From assembly GCF_002310375.3 (NCBI RefSeq), contig NZ_CP023315.3:3720001-3784000 (forward strand): a stretch of 64,000 nucleotides of DNA, in the 5' to 3' direction. Under the pieces are notes generated by a model. The model worked only from the letters and a program-made list of their open reading frames with translations, did no database searches and was not told where the DNA came from. The stretch comes from Caulobacter vibrioides. Its GTDB lineage: Bacteria > Pseudomonadota > Alphaproteobacteria > Caulobacterales > Caulobacteraceae. Position numbers and translations under genes: made by a program. This document shows positions 19,998 to 28,188 of this stretch, piece by piece; the first letter of the stretch is position 1; the number at the start of each line of letters is the position of its first letter.

Positions 19998-20426
19998 TTA
20001 GCGCGCTCCTGGGTCGACCGCCACGGAATCCGGCGCCGGGGCGACGCCGCGGACCTCGCGCATGGTCTGGGACAGCTTCAAGGCCAGGGCCTGGCCCTTG
20101 CGCGCCACCGCCTGCTCGGCCTTGCGGCTGGCGTCATCACAGATCGGGTACTCGCTGCGGCGCGAGGCGAAGCCGGTGTTGAACCGTTCACGCATCTGGG
20201 CGTCGAAGGCCTGGTCGGCCTGCTCCACCTCGGTCAGCCGCACCATGCGCGAGCGCCAGTATTGGTCGCCTTCGCCCTGGCAGGTCTGACGCAGGGCGTG
20301 GCTTTCGCCCAGCGCGTAGGCGATATCCAGCAAGCGTTGGCGGTCCTCCGGCGCCCTTTCCTGGGCCAGGACCGGAGCGGCGATCAGGCTCGCCAGACAG
20401 AGGCCAATGAGGAACGGACGCGACAT
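19998..20426 (-). CDS. TIGR02301-family exported protein
   Basis: A 142-residue protein started at MSRPFLIGLCLASLIAAPVL with AQ cleavage site, a Sec signal peptide. The mature part has QRLLDIAYALGESHALRQTC and GFASRRSEYPICDDAS, the two Cys typical of the TIGR02301 family found in alphaproteobacteria. The mature domain appears helical. The role is unknown and no partner is evident from neighbours. Confidence 0.82.
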   Translation of the reverse strand: MSRPFLIGLCLASLIAAPVLAQERAPEDRQRLLDIAYALGESHALRQTCQGEGDQYWRSRMVRLTEVEQADQAFDAQMRERFNTGFASRRSEYPICDDASRKAEQAVARKGQALALKLSQTMREVRGVAPAPDSVAVDPGAR

Positions 20427-20606
20427 AGGCTGGTTATCGCCAACTCCCGGGCCGCTGTCACGACCACGCCTCCCAACGCGCGAACGCAAATGCGGTGACG
20501 CTTGGGGACAAGTTTCGCCGCAGTGCAGAAAAAAGTTCGCAAAATAAAGGCCTTGCGATCGCCACGGATCGGGTCTTCCCTGTGGATACTGCAAGGAGGT
20601 CTGACC

Positions 20607-20816
20607 ATGACTGAGGTGCATTACGGCGTTGTGCGGGTTGGCGACCATTGGGCGATCGTCGGTGAAAACCTTCGGTTCGGCGCCTATGAAACGCGAGGCG
20701 AGGCTCAGGCGGCCGTACGTCGCCTGGCGGAGTTTCCAGCGGGCCTTGGCCTGCCGGTGATGCTGCATGAGCAGGAAGACGACTGGGTGTTCCCCGGCCC
20801 GACGCTTTTGAGCTAG
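20607..20816 (+). CDS. Small protein of 69 residues, unknown function
   Basis: Starts MTEVHYGVVRVGDHWAIVGE and ends DDWVFPGPTLLS. A perfect AAGGAGGT at 20593-20600, six bases before the ATG, makes this a well-supported gene. The fold looks like a short beta sheet plus one helix (TRGEAQAAVRRLAEF), and it resembles DUF2188-like small soluble proteins only loosely. There is no signal peptide. A 180-base AT-richer leader precedes it. Confidence 0.78.
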   Translation: MTEVHYGVVRVGDHWAIVGENLRFGAYETRGEAQAAVRRLAEFPAGLGLPVMLHEQEDDWVFPGPTLLS

Positions 20817-20863
20817 CGCATTTTTCGAGCGAAGTGGTCCCGGTTCGCGTGAAGAAAAATGCG
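20817..20863. repeat. Imperfect inverted repeat after the small protein gene
   Basis: CGCATTTTTC at the left pairs with GAAAAATGCG at the right; the middle holds GAAGTGGTCCCGGTTCGCG. It begins at the stop codon of the 69-residue protein and could serve as a transcription end hairpin or a dispersed repeat. Its sequence resembles short palindromes common in alphaproteobacteria. Confidence 0.6.
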
Positions 20864-20879
20864 TCAAAGCAGAAACCTA

Positions 20880-20914
20880 AAGCGCGCGGCCTGACGTAGT
20901 CAGGTCGCGAAACG
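20880..20914 (-). terminator. Probable terminator hairpin for the membrane-protein gene
   Basis: On the minus strand, CGCGACCTGAC and GTCAGGCCGCG form an 11-bp stem with one mismatch around a TAC loop, followed by CGCTTTAGGTTT. It directly follows the stop codon of the minus-strand gene at 20917. The T run is broken, so efficiency is uncertain. Confidence 0.5.
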
Positions 20915-20916
20915 CT

Positions 20917-21456
20917 CTAGGCGGCTTCGGCCTCATCGGGGCCATACAGTAGCGGCTTGACGAACCGCCAGACCTGCAAGGTCGACGCGATCGCCCCGAC
21001 GATGGAGGCGACGACCTGGAACGCTTGCCAGACGAGGCTGATCAGCGGGTCTTCGCCCAGTATGGCGGCCAGCGGATAGATCAGGTTGCTGACCGCGATC
21101 CGGAACTCGGCATAGGCGGTCGAGTACTCCACCGACGCCCCGGCGATGGCGGCGGTGACCACCACCGCCAGCACCGGCGCCCACAGCAGCGGCAACACCA
21201 GCAAGAGCGCCAAGGCCGTGATCAGCGACTTGGTCGACAGGCCGACGTCCTTGACCACCGTGATCCCGACCCCGGCGATCACCGCCAGCCCCAGCAGAGC
21301 CAAGGCGATCGGTAGGACGAGATCAGCGGCCGCCGCCAGCGGCGTGCGCACGCCAAAGACCATGACGGCCGTCACCACAAGCGTGCCGACAAACCCGCCC
21401 AGCCATAACGCGCCGTACTGACCAAGCCGCCGCCTCAAGTGCTTTCGCGCGATCAT
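20917..21456 (-). CDS. Membrane protein of unknown function
   Basis: A 179-residue protein started at MIARKHLRRRLGQYGALWLG, with GGGAGACGGCG before the ATG. It has about four hydrophobic segments, including GGFVGTLVVTAVMVFGV, LVLPIALALLGLAVIAGVGI and SLITALALLLVLPLLWAPVL. A basic N-terminus faces the cytosol. I do not recognise the family. It diverges from the Crp-like regulator with a 113-bp gap, which may indicate joint control. Confidence 0.72.
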   Translation of the reverse strand: MIARKHLRRRLGQYGALWLGGFVGTLVVTAVMVFGVRTPLAAAADLVLPIALALLGLAVIAGVGITVVKDVGLSTKSLITALALLLVLPLLWAPVLAVVVTAAIAGASVEYSTAYAEFRIAVSNLIYPLAAILGEDPLISLVWQAFQVVASIVGAIASTLQVWRFVKPLLYGPDEAEAA

Positions 21457-21569
21457 CGCCGTCTCCCCCGCGATCGGTGGGAGCGTGCTTCGGAAGAGTC
21501 TCGTCGTCCATGGGAAACTAAGCCGTGCGTGGCGCGCTTGATAGGAACCCACCATCAGGGAAGGGCCCC

Positions 21570-22325
21570 ATGACCGCTATCGCCAGCCTTGTCCGCACCG
21601 CCGCCGACGGCAAGCCGCCGCCCTTCTCCACCAATCGGCTGCTCGCGGCCCTGCGGCCCGACGCCCTGGCCGCTTTGGCGCCGCTGCTCACGCCCATCGA
21701 GCTCGCGATCGACGCAACGCTGTTCGACTCCGGTGACGACGTGGAGACGACCTACCTGCCCTGCGGCCCGACCCAGGTGTCGCTGCTGGTGATCACCGCC
21801 GATGGGCAGGAGATCGAAGCCGCCAGCGTCGGCCGGGAAGGCGCGATCGGCGGTGTGGTCAGCGCCGGCTACAAGCCCGCCTATGGCCGCGCGGTCGTGC
21901 GCACGCCCGGTCAGGCCTTCAGCCTGCCGACGACACAACTGGAAGAGGTCAAGACGCGCGTCCCCGCCGTCGCCGACCTGTTCGATCGCTACGCCGACGT
22001 GATGATCGCCCATATGATGCAGTTGGTGGCCTGCAACGCCCTGCACCCGATCGAGCAGCGGGCGTGTCGCTGGCTCCTGTTCGCGCACGACCGCTCAGGC
22101 GACGCGCCGATCCGGCTGACCCAGGAGACCCTGGCCCAGTTGCTGGGCGTGCAGCGCACGACGATCAGCACCGTGGCGCGAACGCTGCAGGACGCCGGGA
22201 TCATCCATATCGGCCGGGGTCGCCTGGAGGTGCTGGATCGCCCCGCCCTCGAAAAACGGGCGTGCGAGTGCCACGACGCCGTCGAGGCCCATTTCCACCG
22301 CCTCCTGCCGAAGGTCGAGCTCTAG
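21570..22325 (+). CDS. Crp/Fnr-family transcriptional regulator
   Basis: A 251-residue regulator started at MTAIASLVRTAADGKPPPF with AAGGG upstream. Residues of about 30-145 form a cyclic-nucleotide-binding-like beta barrel (LFDSGDDVETTYLPCGPTQV). The C-terminal winged helix has LTQETLAQLLGVQRTTISTV and a recognition helix ending ARTLQDAGII. No N-terminal Cys cluster of the FNR type is present. It resembles the oxygen- or stress-related Crp regulators common in alphaproteobacteria. It ends in a CTAG overlap with the next gene. Confidence 0.92.
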   Translation: MTAIASLVRTAADGKPPPFSTNRLLAALRPDALAALAPLLTPIELAIDATLFDSGDDVETTYLPCGPTQVSLLVITADGQEIEAASVGREGAIGGVVSAGYKPAYGRAVVRTPGQAFSLPTTQLEEVKTRVPAVADLFDRYADVMIAHMMQLVACNALHPIEQRACRWLLFAHDRSGDAPIRLTQETLAQLLGVQRTTISTVARTLQDAGIIHIGRGRLEVLDRPALEKRACECHDAVEAHFHRLLPKVEL

Positions 22326-23287
22326 GTTCTGAAGGCCGAGGCCCTGGCCAGCGCCGTCTCGGCCTCGGCCATCAGCCGCTTGACGATCTCGCCAGCCGGC
22401 AGGACCTCACGCACGCCGCCGGCGCTCTGGCCCATGGCGAAGCACGACTTGGCCGCGTCCAGGCCCTCGATCTGGCCGCCGATGCCGCCCATGGCGCCAT
22501 TGCGGATCGAGACCATGGCCTGCTGCGGGAAGGCCTGGATGTCGCCCGGCCGCGCTTCCCAGTCGTCGACATAGGAGTTCTTCTTCACCCGCATCGGCTT
22601 GCCCGAGTAGCAGCGCGTGCGGACCGTATCCTCGTCGGCGGCGTCGACCACCGCCTGGCGATAGAGATCGCCGGCATGGGCCTCATGCGAGGCAATGAAC
22701 CGCGTGCCCATCCACACGCCTTGCGCGCCCAGCGCCAGGGCCGCCGCCAGCCCGCGGCCGTCATGCAGGCCGCCGGCGGCGACCACCGGGATCTTCACCG
22801 CCTCGACCGCCTGGGCCACCAGCGGCAGGGTGCCGACGAGACCCGTGTGACCACCGCCCTCCCCGCCTTGGCAGATCACCGCGTCGCAGCCCGCCTGCTC
22901 GGCCTTGACGGCGTGCTTCACCGCCCCGCAGACGACCATCACCTTCAGGCCCGCCGCCTTGAGCCGTTCGATGATCGGCATGGGCACGCCCAGACCCGCC
23001 ACGAAAGACGAGGCGCCTTCCTCAATGATGACCTCGACCGAAGCGGTCAGCGCATCCGGCGTCGCGGCCAGCAGGTCGACACCGAACGGCTTGTCGGTCA
23101 GGCTTTTGACCTCGCGCATCTGGGCACGGATGAAGTCCGGACTGGTGCCGGCCATGCCCAAGACGCCATAGCCGCCGGCGTTGGAGACGGCGGCGGCCAG
23201 CGGGGCGTAGGACACCCCGCCCATGCCGGCCAGCAGGATCGGATGCTCGATATCCAGCAGATCACACAGCGGCGTGCGCAGGCCCAT
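22322..23287 (-). CDS. Nitronate monooxygenase / NAD(P)H-dependent flavin oxidoreductase
   Basis: A 321-residue FMN-binding TIM barrel. It starts MGLRTPLCDLLDIEHPILLA and has GMGGVSYAPLAAAVSNAGGY, then VICQGGEGGGHTGLVGTLPL, the FMN phosphate loop with the conserved His, and VVAAGGLHDGRGLAAALALG. Members oxidise nitronates or act as enoyl-reductase-like flavoenzymes. The substrate here is unknown. Confidence 0.9.
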   Translation of the reverse strand: MGLRTPLCDLLDIEHPILLAGMGGVSYAPLAAAVSNAGGYGVLGMAGTSPDFIRAQMREVKSLTDKPFGVDLLAATPDALTASVEVIIEEGASSFVAGLGVPMPIIERLKAAGLKVMVVCGAVKHAVKAEQAGCDAVICQGGEGGGHTGLVGTLPLVAQAVEAVKIPVVAAGGLHDGRGLAAALALGAQGVWMGTRFIASHEAHAGDLYRQAVVDAADEDTVRTRCYSGKPMRVKKNSYVDDWEARPGDIQAFPQQAMVSIRNGAMGGIGGQIEGLDAAKSCFAMGQSAGGVREVLPAGEIVKRLMAEAETALARASAFRT

Positions 23288-23355
23288 GGTCGTTTCTCCC
23301 CGTTTATCGGGCGAGGATCAGGGCGTGGCCGCCACCTCACAAGCGTGCCGCGAGG

Positions 23356-24009
23356 TCAGTCCCGATCGGGCGCGCCCAGCGGGAAGAAGTGCCGATAGGG
23401 CCGGCCCTCCTCGACGCAGCGGCTGATCGACGGCCGGGCCAGCAGCCGGGCGCGATAGGCGCGCACCTTTGGGAAGGCCTCGCCGATCGGCCGCACCCAG
23501 TCGGCGTAGAACAGCGACGCCGCCGCCGCGCAGTCGGCCATCGTGAAATCCTCGCCCGCCGCCCAGGGGCCGGCGAGATGCTCTTCCAGCCACTGGTAGG
23601 CCGTATCGAGGGCGACGGCCGCTTCCGCCATCGCTTCCTTGCGCCCGCCATCGGGACGGATGGCCTCGAAGACCGGAACCGCCATCGGCGTCATCACGTA
23701 GTTGTCGAAGAAGCGATCCAGAAAGCGCACCTTCAGCGCCGCCTTGGGATCATCCGGCAGCAGTTTCACCGGCCCCGGGTGATAGAGCTGCAGATGCTCG
23801 ATGATGATGCTGGACTCCACCACCGTCACCCCGTCGTCGACCAGCACCGGAAAGCGTCCCAGCGGCCACAGGGCCTGGCGCTCCTCCATCGCGGCGGGAT
23901 CCTCGGGACCCAACAGGCGATAGGTGAAGGGCACGGCGTTCTCATAGAACGCGATCTGCACCTTCTGACAGTAGGACGAGAACGGATGGGCATAGAGCGA
24001 CAGGGTCAC
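23356..24009 (-). CDS. Glutathione S-transferase family protein
   Basis: A 217-residue protein with a thioredoxin-like N-terminal domain: VTLSLYAHPFSSYCQKVQIA, where Ser/Cys of the SSYCQK region lie at the active site, and VESSIIIEHLQ binding the gamma-glutamyl group. A helical C-terminal domain includes WAAGEDFTMADCAAAASLFY. The GTG start at 24009 has GAGG upstream; a longer in-frame extension runs into the divergent promoter. The neighbouring divergent HxlR gene probably regulates it. Confidence 0.9.
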   Translation of the reverse strand: MTLSLYAHPFSSYCQKVQIAFYENAVPFTYRLLGPEDPAAMEERQALWPLGRFPVLVDDGVTVVESSIIIEHLQLYHPGPVKLLPDDPKAALKVRFLDRFFDNYVMTPMAVPVFEAIRPDGGRKEAMAEAAVALDTAYQWLEEHLAGPWAAGEDFTMADCAAAASLFYADWVRPIGEAFPKVRAYRARLLARPSISRCVEEGRPYRHFFPLGAPDRD

Positions 24010-24026
24010 GGGCGGCCTCAATCTGA

Positions 24027-24082
24027 TTGCGTTTCGCAAGCGGTTGCCATCTAGCCATACCGATCCTACATCGCAAGCAGTT
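24027..24082. promoter_or_regulatory. Repeat cluster in the GST/HxlR divergent promoter
   Basis: TTGCG-TTT-CGCAA is a perfect dyad at 24027-24039. TCGCAAGCGGTT at 24034 is repeated as TCGCAAGCAGTT at 24071, 37 bp away, 11 of 12 bases identical. Both lie between the divergent starts. A regulator binding there could control both genes; the HxlR protein is the obvious candidate. This is inference. Confidence 0.45.
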
Positions 24083-24091
24083 TTGGATACG

Positions 24092-24607
24092 ATGATGTCG
24101 AACACCCTCCGCTCGGGCTGCCCGATCAACCTGACGCTTGAACTGCTGGGCGACCGCTGGAGCCTGATCGTCCTGCGCGACGTGATGTTCGGCGGCCGCC
24201 GCCACTATCGCGAACTGCTGAGCCAGTCGGAGGAAGGCATCGCGTCGAACGTCCTGGCCGATCGCCTCAAGCGCCTGGTGGCCAATGGCCTGCTGTCGCG
24301 GGTCGATGATCCCAGCCACAAGCAGAAGGCCGTCTACAGCCTGACAGAGCCGTCAATCCAGCTGGTGCCGCTGATGGCGCAGATCGGGGCCTGGGGTCGA
24401 CGGCATACGCCGACCACGCCGGCGCTGGCGATCCGCGCCGAGCTTATGGAGGCCGGCGGGCCCGAGATGTGGGCGGCGCTCATGGACGAGCTGAGGGCGA
24501 TCCACCTGGGTGCGCCGCCGCCTGCCCGGCGGGTGAGCGCGGAACTGCAGGCGGCGTACGAAAAGGTGTTGGCCGAGACGGCGGCGGACGTTTCGGCGGA
24601 GTCTTGA
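24092..24607 (+). CDS. HxlR-family transcriptional regulator
   Basis: A 171-residue winged-helix protein. RSGCPINLTLELLGDRWSLI and VLRDVMFGGRRHYRELLSQ, then EGIASNVLADRLKRLVANGL, match the HxlR domain. The C-terminal extension of about 60 residues (ending ETAADVSAES) is longer than usual. The start at 24092 is chosen because the tandem ATG there begins the domain cleanly; a form starting 16 codons earlier reads through the operator repeats. It is divergent from the GST gene. Confidence 0.88.
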   Translation: MMSNTLRSGCPINLTLELLGDRWSLIVLRDVMFGGRRHYRELLSQSEEGIASNVLADRLKRLVANGLLSRVDDPSHKQKAVYSLTEPSIQLVPLMAQIGAWGRRHTPTTPALAIRAELMEAGGPEMWAALMDELRAIHLGAPPPARRVSAELQAAYEKVLAETAADVSAES

Positions 24608-24614
24608 GCGCCCC

Positions 24615-24752
24615 CTAGTCGCGCCGAACCAGCTCGGCTTCCAGATCCGCGTGGTGCGTCCAGAAGCAGGCCAGCATGCTGGTGACGGCCAGGGCCAGCA
24701 TCAACAGGAAGCCGCGCGGCGGAGCCAGGCTGACAACGTCTTGGGGCGTCAT
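24615..24752 (-). CDS. Small single-pass membrane protein (45 residues)
   Basis: The reading frame gives MTPQDVVSLAPPRGFLLML, then ALAVTSMLACFWTHHA and DLEAELVRRD. Residues of about 14-32 form one hydrophobic segment, followed by a charged tail. GAGAGAG lies just upstream of the ATG. Its stop is 8 bp from the convergent HxlR stop. No family is recognised. Support rests on the membrane segment and ribosome-binding site only. Confidence 0.5.
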   Translation of the reverse strand: MTPQDVVSLAPPRGFLLMLALAVTSMLACFWTHHADLEAELVRRD

Positions 24753-24890
24753 CTCTCTCGTTTCCTCGTCGGCGCCCGGATCTTCTCGTCCAGGCTGCCG
24801 TGGGAGGAAGCTTCACACTGACGGGCCGCCCGCGCAACCCCCTGTTTTCAATAGGTTTTTAATGGACCTCAGAGTCCAAAAATCAAGCCG

Positions 24891-25673
24891 CTAGAAGATC
24901 GAATAGCCGCCGTCGATCACCAGGGTCGTGCCCGATTGATAGCTGGAGGCGTCCGACGCCAGATAGACAGCCATACCGCCGAAGTCCTCGGGCTCGCCCC
25001 AGCGGCGGGCCGGCACGCGCGGGATGACCTTCTCGGCGAAGGCCGAGTTGGCCTGGGCGCCGGCGGTCATGTCGGTGGCGATCCAGCCGGGCAGGATGGC
25101 GTTGGCGCGTACGCCATAGCGGGCGTGCTCGACGGCGACCGACTTGATCATCGAGATCACCGCGCCCTTGGTGGCGGCGTAGGCCTCGTTGCGGGCCGCG
25201 CCCTCGATGGCCGCCAGCGAGGCGACGCCGACCAGCGAGCCGCCCGGATCCCCGGCCTTGGCGCGCTCGACCATGTGGCGGCAGGCCTCGCGCAGGGTGA
25301 AGAACACCCCGTCCAGATTGACCGCCAGCACCTTGCGATAGACCTCGGTGCTCATGTCGACGAACGAGGGCGAGCCATAGCCGATGCCGGCGTTGGCGAA
25401 GACGCTGTCGACCCGGCCCATGGCGGCGACGGCCTCTTCCATGCCCTCGCGGACCTGGGCCTCGTCCGAGACGTCGACGGTCTGGGCCTTCACCCGCACG
25501 CCCAGCGTGGTCAGGGTCTGTTCGGCGGCCAGGTTGCGCTCGGGGTTTGAGCCCCAGATGACGATGTCGGCGCCGGCCTGCGCCATGGCCTTGGCCATGC
25601 CAAGCCCGATGCCCCGATTGCCGCCGGTGACCAGGGCGACCTTTCCCGACAGGTTGAACGGCGCATAGGCCAT
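24891..25673 (-). CDS. Short-chain dehydrogenase/reductase
   Basis: A 260-residue classical SDR. The cofactor motif TGGNRGIG is at residues 16-23, NAG lies in FANAGIGYGS, and the catalytic Tyr-Lys is in YAATKG, with Ser in VGVASLAAIEG. The C-terminus ends TTLVIDGGYSIF. The sequence resembles gluconate or 3-oxoacyl reductase types, but the substrate is not assignable. No operon partner is clear. Confidence 0.92.
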   Translation of the reverse strand: MAYAPFNLSGKVALVTGGNRGIGLGMAKAMAQAGADIVIWGSNPERNLAAEQTLTTLGVRVKAQTVDVSDEAQVREGMEEAVAAMGRVDSVFANAGIGYGSPSFVDMSTEVYRKVLAVNLDGVFFTLREACRHMVERAKAGDPGGSLVGVASLAAIEGAARNEAYAATKGAVISMIKSVAVEHARYGVRANAILPGWIATDMTAGAQANSAFAEKVIPRVPARRWGEPEDFGGMAVYLASDASSYQSGTTLVIDGGYSIF

Positions 25674-25737
25674 GACGAACCCTCCCTCATTCTTCTTGAA
25701 ACGCTTGTTTGAAGGAGAGGGGGTCAGAGGCCGAAGG

Positions 25738-26505
25738 TCAAGAGCCCCAGAAGTGGAAGGTTCGCCAACCCTCGCCGATCGCGGGCCGCGAAACGCCCAA
25801 GAGGTCAGTGATCGTCAGGGCCGCGGCGAAGATGAAGTCGCTGACCCCGGGGACCCAGAAGATCAGCGCGAACAGGATCAGAAAGCCCACCCGCTCGACC
25901 TTGATCATGCCGGTCTGAACCCGCTCGGGCAGGAACGGGCGGATGACGCCATAGCCGTCCAGGCCCGGGACGGGCAGCAGGTTCAGGACGAGCGCGCTGG
26001 CCTGCAGCATAGCCAGCAGCGACAGGGCGTTGAACAGCGGCGGGCTGGCGGTCGCGAGCGGCAGGCTGACGGCGATGACGACCAGCACCACCAGCGTTCC
26101 CAGCGGTCCGGCCAGCGAGGCCAGCGACCGCCAGCCGCGCGAGCGCATCAGGTCCTCGCGCAGATAGACCGCCCCGCCCGGAAAGCCGATGCCGCCCAGG
26201 GCCAGGGCGACCAGCGGGATGATGATCGTCGTGAAGAGGTCCGAGTATTTCAGCGGATCGAGGGTCAGATAGCCCTTCTCGACGATCGTGGTGTCGCCGG
26301 CCTTGTAGGCGGTGAAGGCGTGACCGAACTCGTGGATCCCGACACTCAGCACCCAGGCGGCGGCCACGAAGGCGAAGGTGATCACGCCCAGCGGCTGAAC
26401 CCCGCTCGCCACAGCCCATCCGAGGCCGAGAACCGCGGCGATCAGGATCAGGGCGTTGGGACTGATCGGCGCACGCGGCCGGGCGGGAGCTTCGAGGATA
26501 GTCAT
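25738..26505 (-). CDS. Site-2 protease family (M50) intramembrane metalloprotease
   Basis: A 255-residue membrane protein with about six hydrophobic segments. The zinc motif HEFGH lies in SVGIHEFGHAFTAYKAGD, and the second metal ligand region is LLPVPGLDGYGVIRP (NxxPxxxxDG-like). There is no PDZ domain, so it belongs to the short M50 group. Such enzymes cut membrane-bound regulators. The substrate is unknown. Confidence 0.88.
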   Translation of the reverse strand: MTILEAPARPRAPISPNALILIAAVLGLGWAVASGVQPLGVITFAFVAAAWVLSVGIHEFGHAFTAYKAGDTTIVEKGYLTLDPLKYSDLFTTIIIPLVALALGGIGFPGGAVYLREDLMRSRGWRSLASLAGPLGTLVVLVVIAVSLPLATASPPLFNALSLLAMLQASALVLNLLPVPGLDGYGVIRPFLPERVQTGMIKVERVGFLILFALIFWVPGVSDFIFAAALTITDLLGVSRPAIGEGWRTFHFWGS

Positions 26506-26626
26506 GACCCTGATGTCGGGGACCTTGGCCGGGAGCGCAAGCGGAGTCTGGGTGTCGTTTCGCGGACGGGCGGAGGGCCAACCGCAATCCCTCTCTCATG
26601 GAGAGAGGGATTTCAATGCATTACGC

Positions 26627-27046
26627 CTACCGCCCAAACCTCTCAAACGCTTCCGCGATCACCCGTCGCGTCTCTTCCCACTCCACCAGCACCATCGCCT
26701 CATCGCGGGTCACGAACCGCGCTTCGGCCGCGTCATCGCCGGCCACGGGGTCGCCGCCGGTCCAGCGGGCGGCGTAGTCGATCAGGACGTAGTGGCGGGT
26801 GATCTCGCCGCCCGGCCGCGCGGGGAACACCCCGTCGATCACGTCGATCAGGCCCAGAAGCTCCGCGTCGACGCCGGTCTCTTCCTTCAGTTCGCGCAGC
26901 GCCGCGTCCTGCAGGGCCTCGCCCCATTCCAGGCGCCCGCCAGGCACGCTCCATTGGCCAAGCCTGGGCGGGGTGCCGCGCTTGATCAGCAAGACCTCCT
27001 CGCCCCTAAGACAGACGACGCCGACAGTGGGAACGGGATGGCTCAT
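26627..27046 (-). CDS. NUDIX hydrolase
   Basis: A 139-residue protein with the full Nudix box: GGRLEWGEALQDAALRELK then EETGVD, matching Gx5Ex7REUXEEXGU. The start MSHPVPTVGVVCLRGEE at 27046 is preferred over the TTG two codons earlier. It hydrolyses a nucleoside diphosphate linked to another moiety; the substrate is unknown. It lies 9 bp downstream of the patatin stop, so the two are probably one transcript. Confidence 0.92.
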   Translation of the reverse strand: MSHPVPTVGVVCLRGEEVLLIKRGTPPRLGQWSVPGGRLEWGEALQDAALRELKEETGVDAELLGLIDVIDGVFPARPGGEITRHYVLIDYAARWTGGDPVAGDDAAEARFVTRDEAMVLVEWEETRRVIAEAFERFGR

Positions 27047-27055
27047 GCCCAAGCT

Positions 27056-28117
27056 TTAAGGGAAGCCGACCTTCAGATCGACACTGGACTTCACGCCCAC
27101 GCAATCGCCGCAATCGTCCAGCCAGGCCTGCGCCGCCGCCCGACCGCGATCCTTCAGATCGGTCAGAAAGCTCCATTCGGTGTTGAACTTGGTCGACATC
27201 GACAGGTCCGCCAGCGGCTTGTCGGCGGTGATGGCGTGAACCAGCATCCGGCGGTAGCGGCCGCGGGCGGTGTCCTTCAGGAGGCCCTCGTCCAGCAGCT
27301 TCTGCACGAAGCCGATGGCCCGCAGCTCCGAGGCCAGCGAGGCGTTGAAGGTGATCTCGTTCAGGCGGTCCATGATCTCGCCCGGCGACTTGGGCGTCTC
27401 CTCGCGGACGAACGGGTTGAGGGTGACGATCAGGATGTCGTCGGGCGTATCGTCGTAGAACAGCGGCCACAGCGGCGGATTGGCCAGGAAGCCGCCGTCC
27501 CAATAGGGCTCGCCGTCGATCTCCACCGCCTGGAACAGCTGCGGCAGGCAGGCGCTGGCCATGATGTGGTGCGAGGTCAGCTCGGTCTCGCGGAAGACCT
27601 TCGACTTGCTGGTCCGGATCTGGGTGGCCGAGATGTAGAGCTTGATCGGGCACGCGCCCCGGATCCGGCTGAAGGTGATCTCGCCCTCCAGCACGTCGTG
27701 CAGGGGGTTCAGGTTGAACGGATTGTACTCGTAGGGGCTGAGCGACAGGGCCAGGGTCTCGGCCATCCGCCAGCCGGGGGTGTTCTTCAGCCAGTCGACG
27801 CCGCCGCCGAACACATTGGTCCAGATGCCGGTGTCGCCAAAGACGTTGCGGCCGCCGGCCCGGTTCACATTGCGCCAGAACGATTCCAGACGCGCCTGCG
27901 CCCCCGCACGGCCGTCATCCATCAGGCCTTGGGCCAGACAGACCGCGTTCATCGCCCCGGCCGAGGCGGCGGTGACGGCGCGGATCTCCAGATCGTCTTC
28001 CTCGAGCAGGCGATCCAGCACGCCCCACTCAAAGGCGCCGTGGGCCCCGCCGCCCTGGAGCGCCAGGCTCAGCCCCTTGGGGCCGGAGGGCTTCTTCTTG
28101 AACGGTGGAATCGGCAT
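27056..28117 (-). CDS. Patatin-like phospholipase
   Basis: A 353-residue serine hydrolase. The oxyanion motif is LQGGGAHG (residues 20-27), the nucleophile Ser52 is in TAASAGAMNA, and the catalytic Asp is in YWDGGFLANPP. The elbow is Ala-Ala-Ser-Ala-Gly, where the family consensus has Gly at the first position. Patatins cleave acyl esters of phospholipids. Homologues near PHB genes are annotated as depolymerase-like; here the gene neighbours 3-hydroxybutyrate dehydrogenase, which is suggestive only. Confidence 0.9.
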   Translation of the reverse strand: MPIPPFKKKPSGPKGLSLALQGGGAHGAFEWGVLDRLLEEDDLEIRAVTAASAGAMNAVCLAQGLMDDGRAGAQARLESFWRNVNRAGGRNVFGDTGIWTNVFGGGVDWLKNTPGWRMAETLALSLSPYEYNPFNLNPLHDVLEGEITFSRIRGACPIKLYISATQIRTSKSKVFRETELTSHHIMASACLPQLFQAVEIDGEPYWDGGFLANPPLWPLFYDDTPDDILIVTLNPFVREETPKSPGEIMDRLNEITFNASLASELRAIGFVQKLLDEGLLKDTARGRYRRMLVHAITADKPLADLSMSTKFNTEWSFLTDLKDRGRAAAQAWLDDCGDCVGVKSSVDLKVGFP

Positions 28118-28188
28118 GCGACCTCGCGAAGGACCAGCCCCCGATCAGTAACGCTTCCTCCCGGCGCTTGGCGCCCGAAATCGAGGGC

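Noticed and set aside
24840-24890. Rho-independent terminator after the SDR gene
   Set aside because: The stem TGGAC/GTCCA is only 5 bp and the T run is interrupted, too weak to call.
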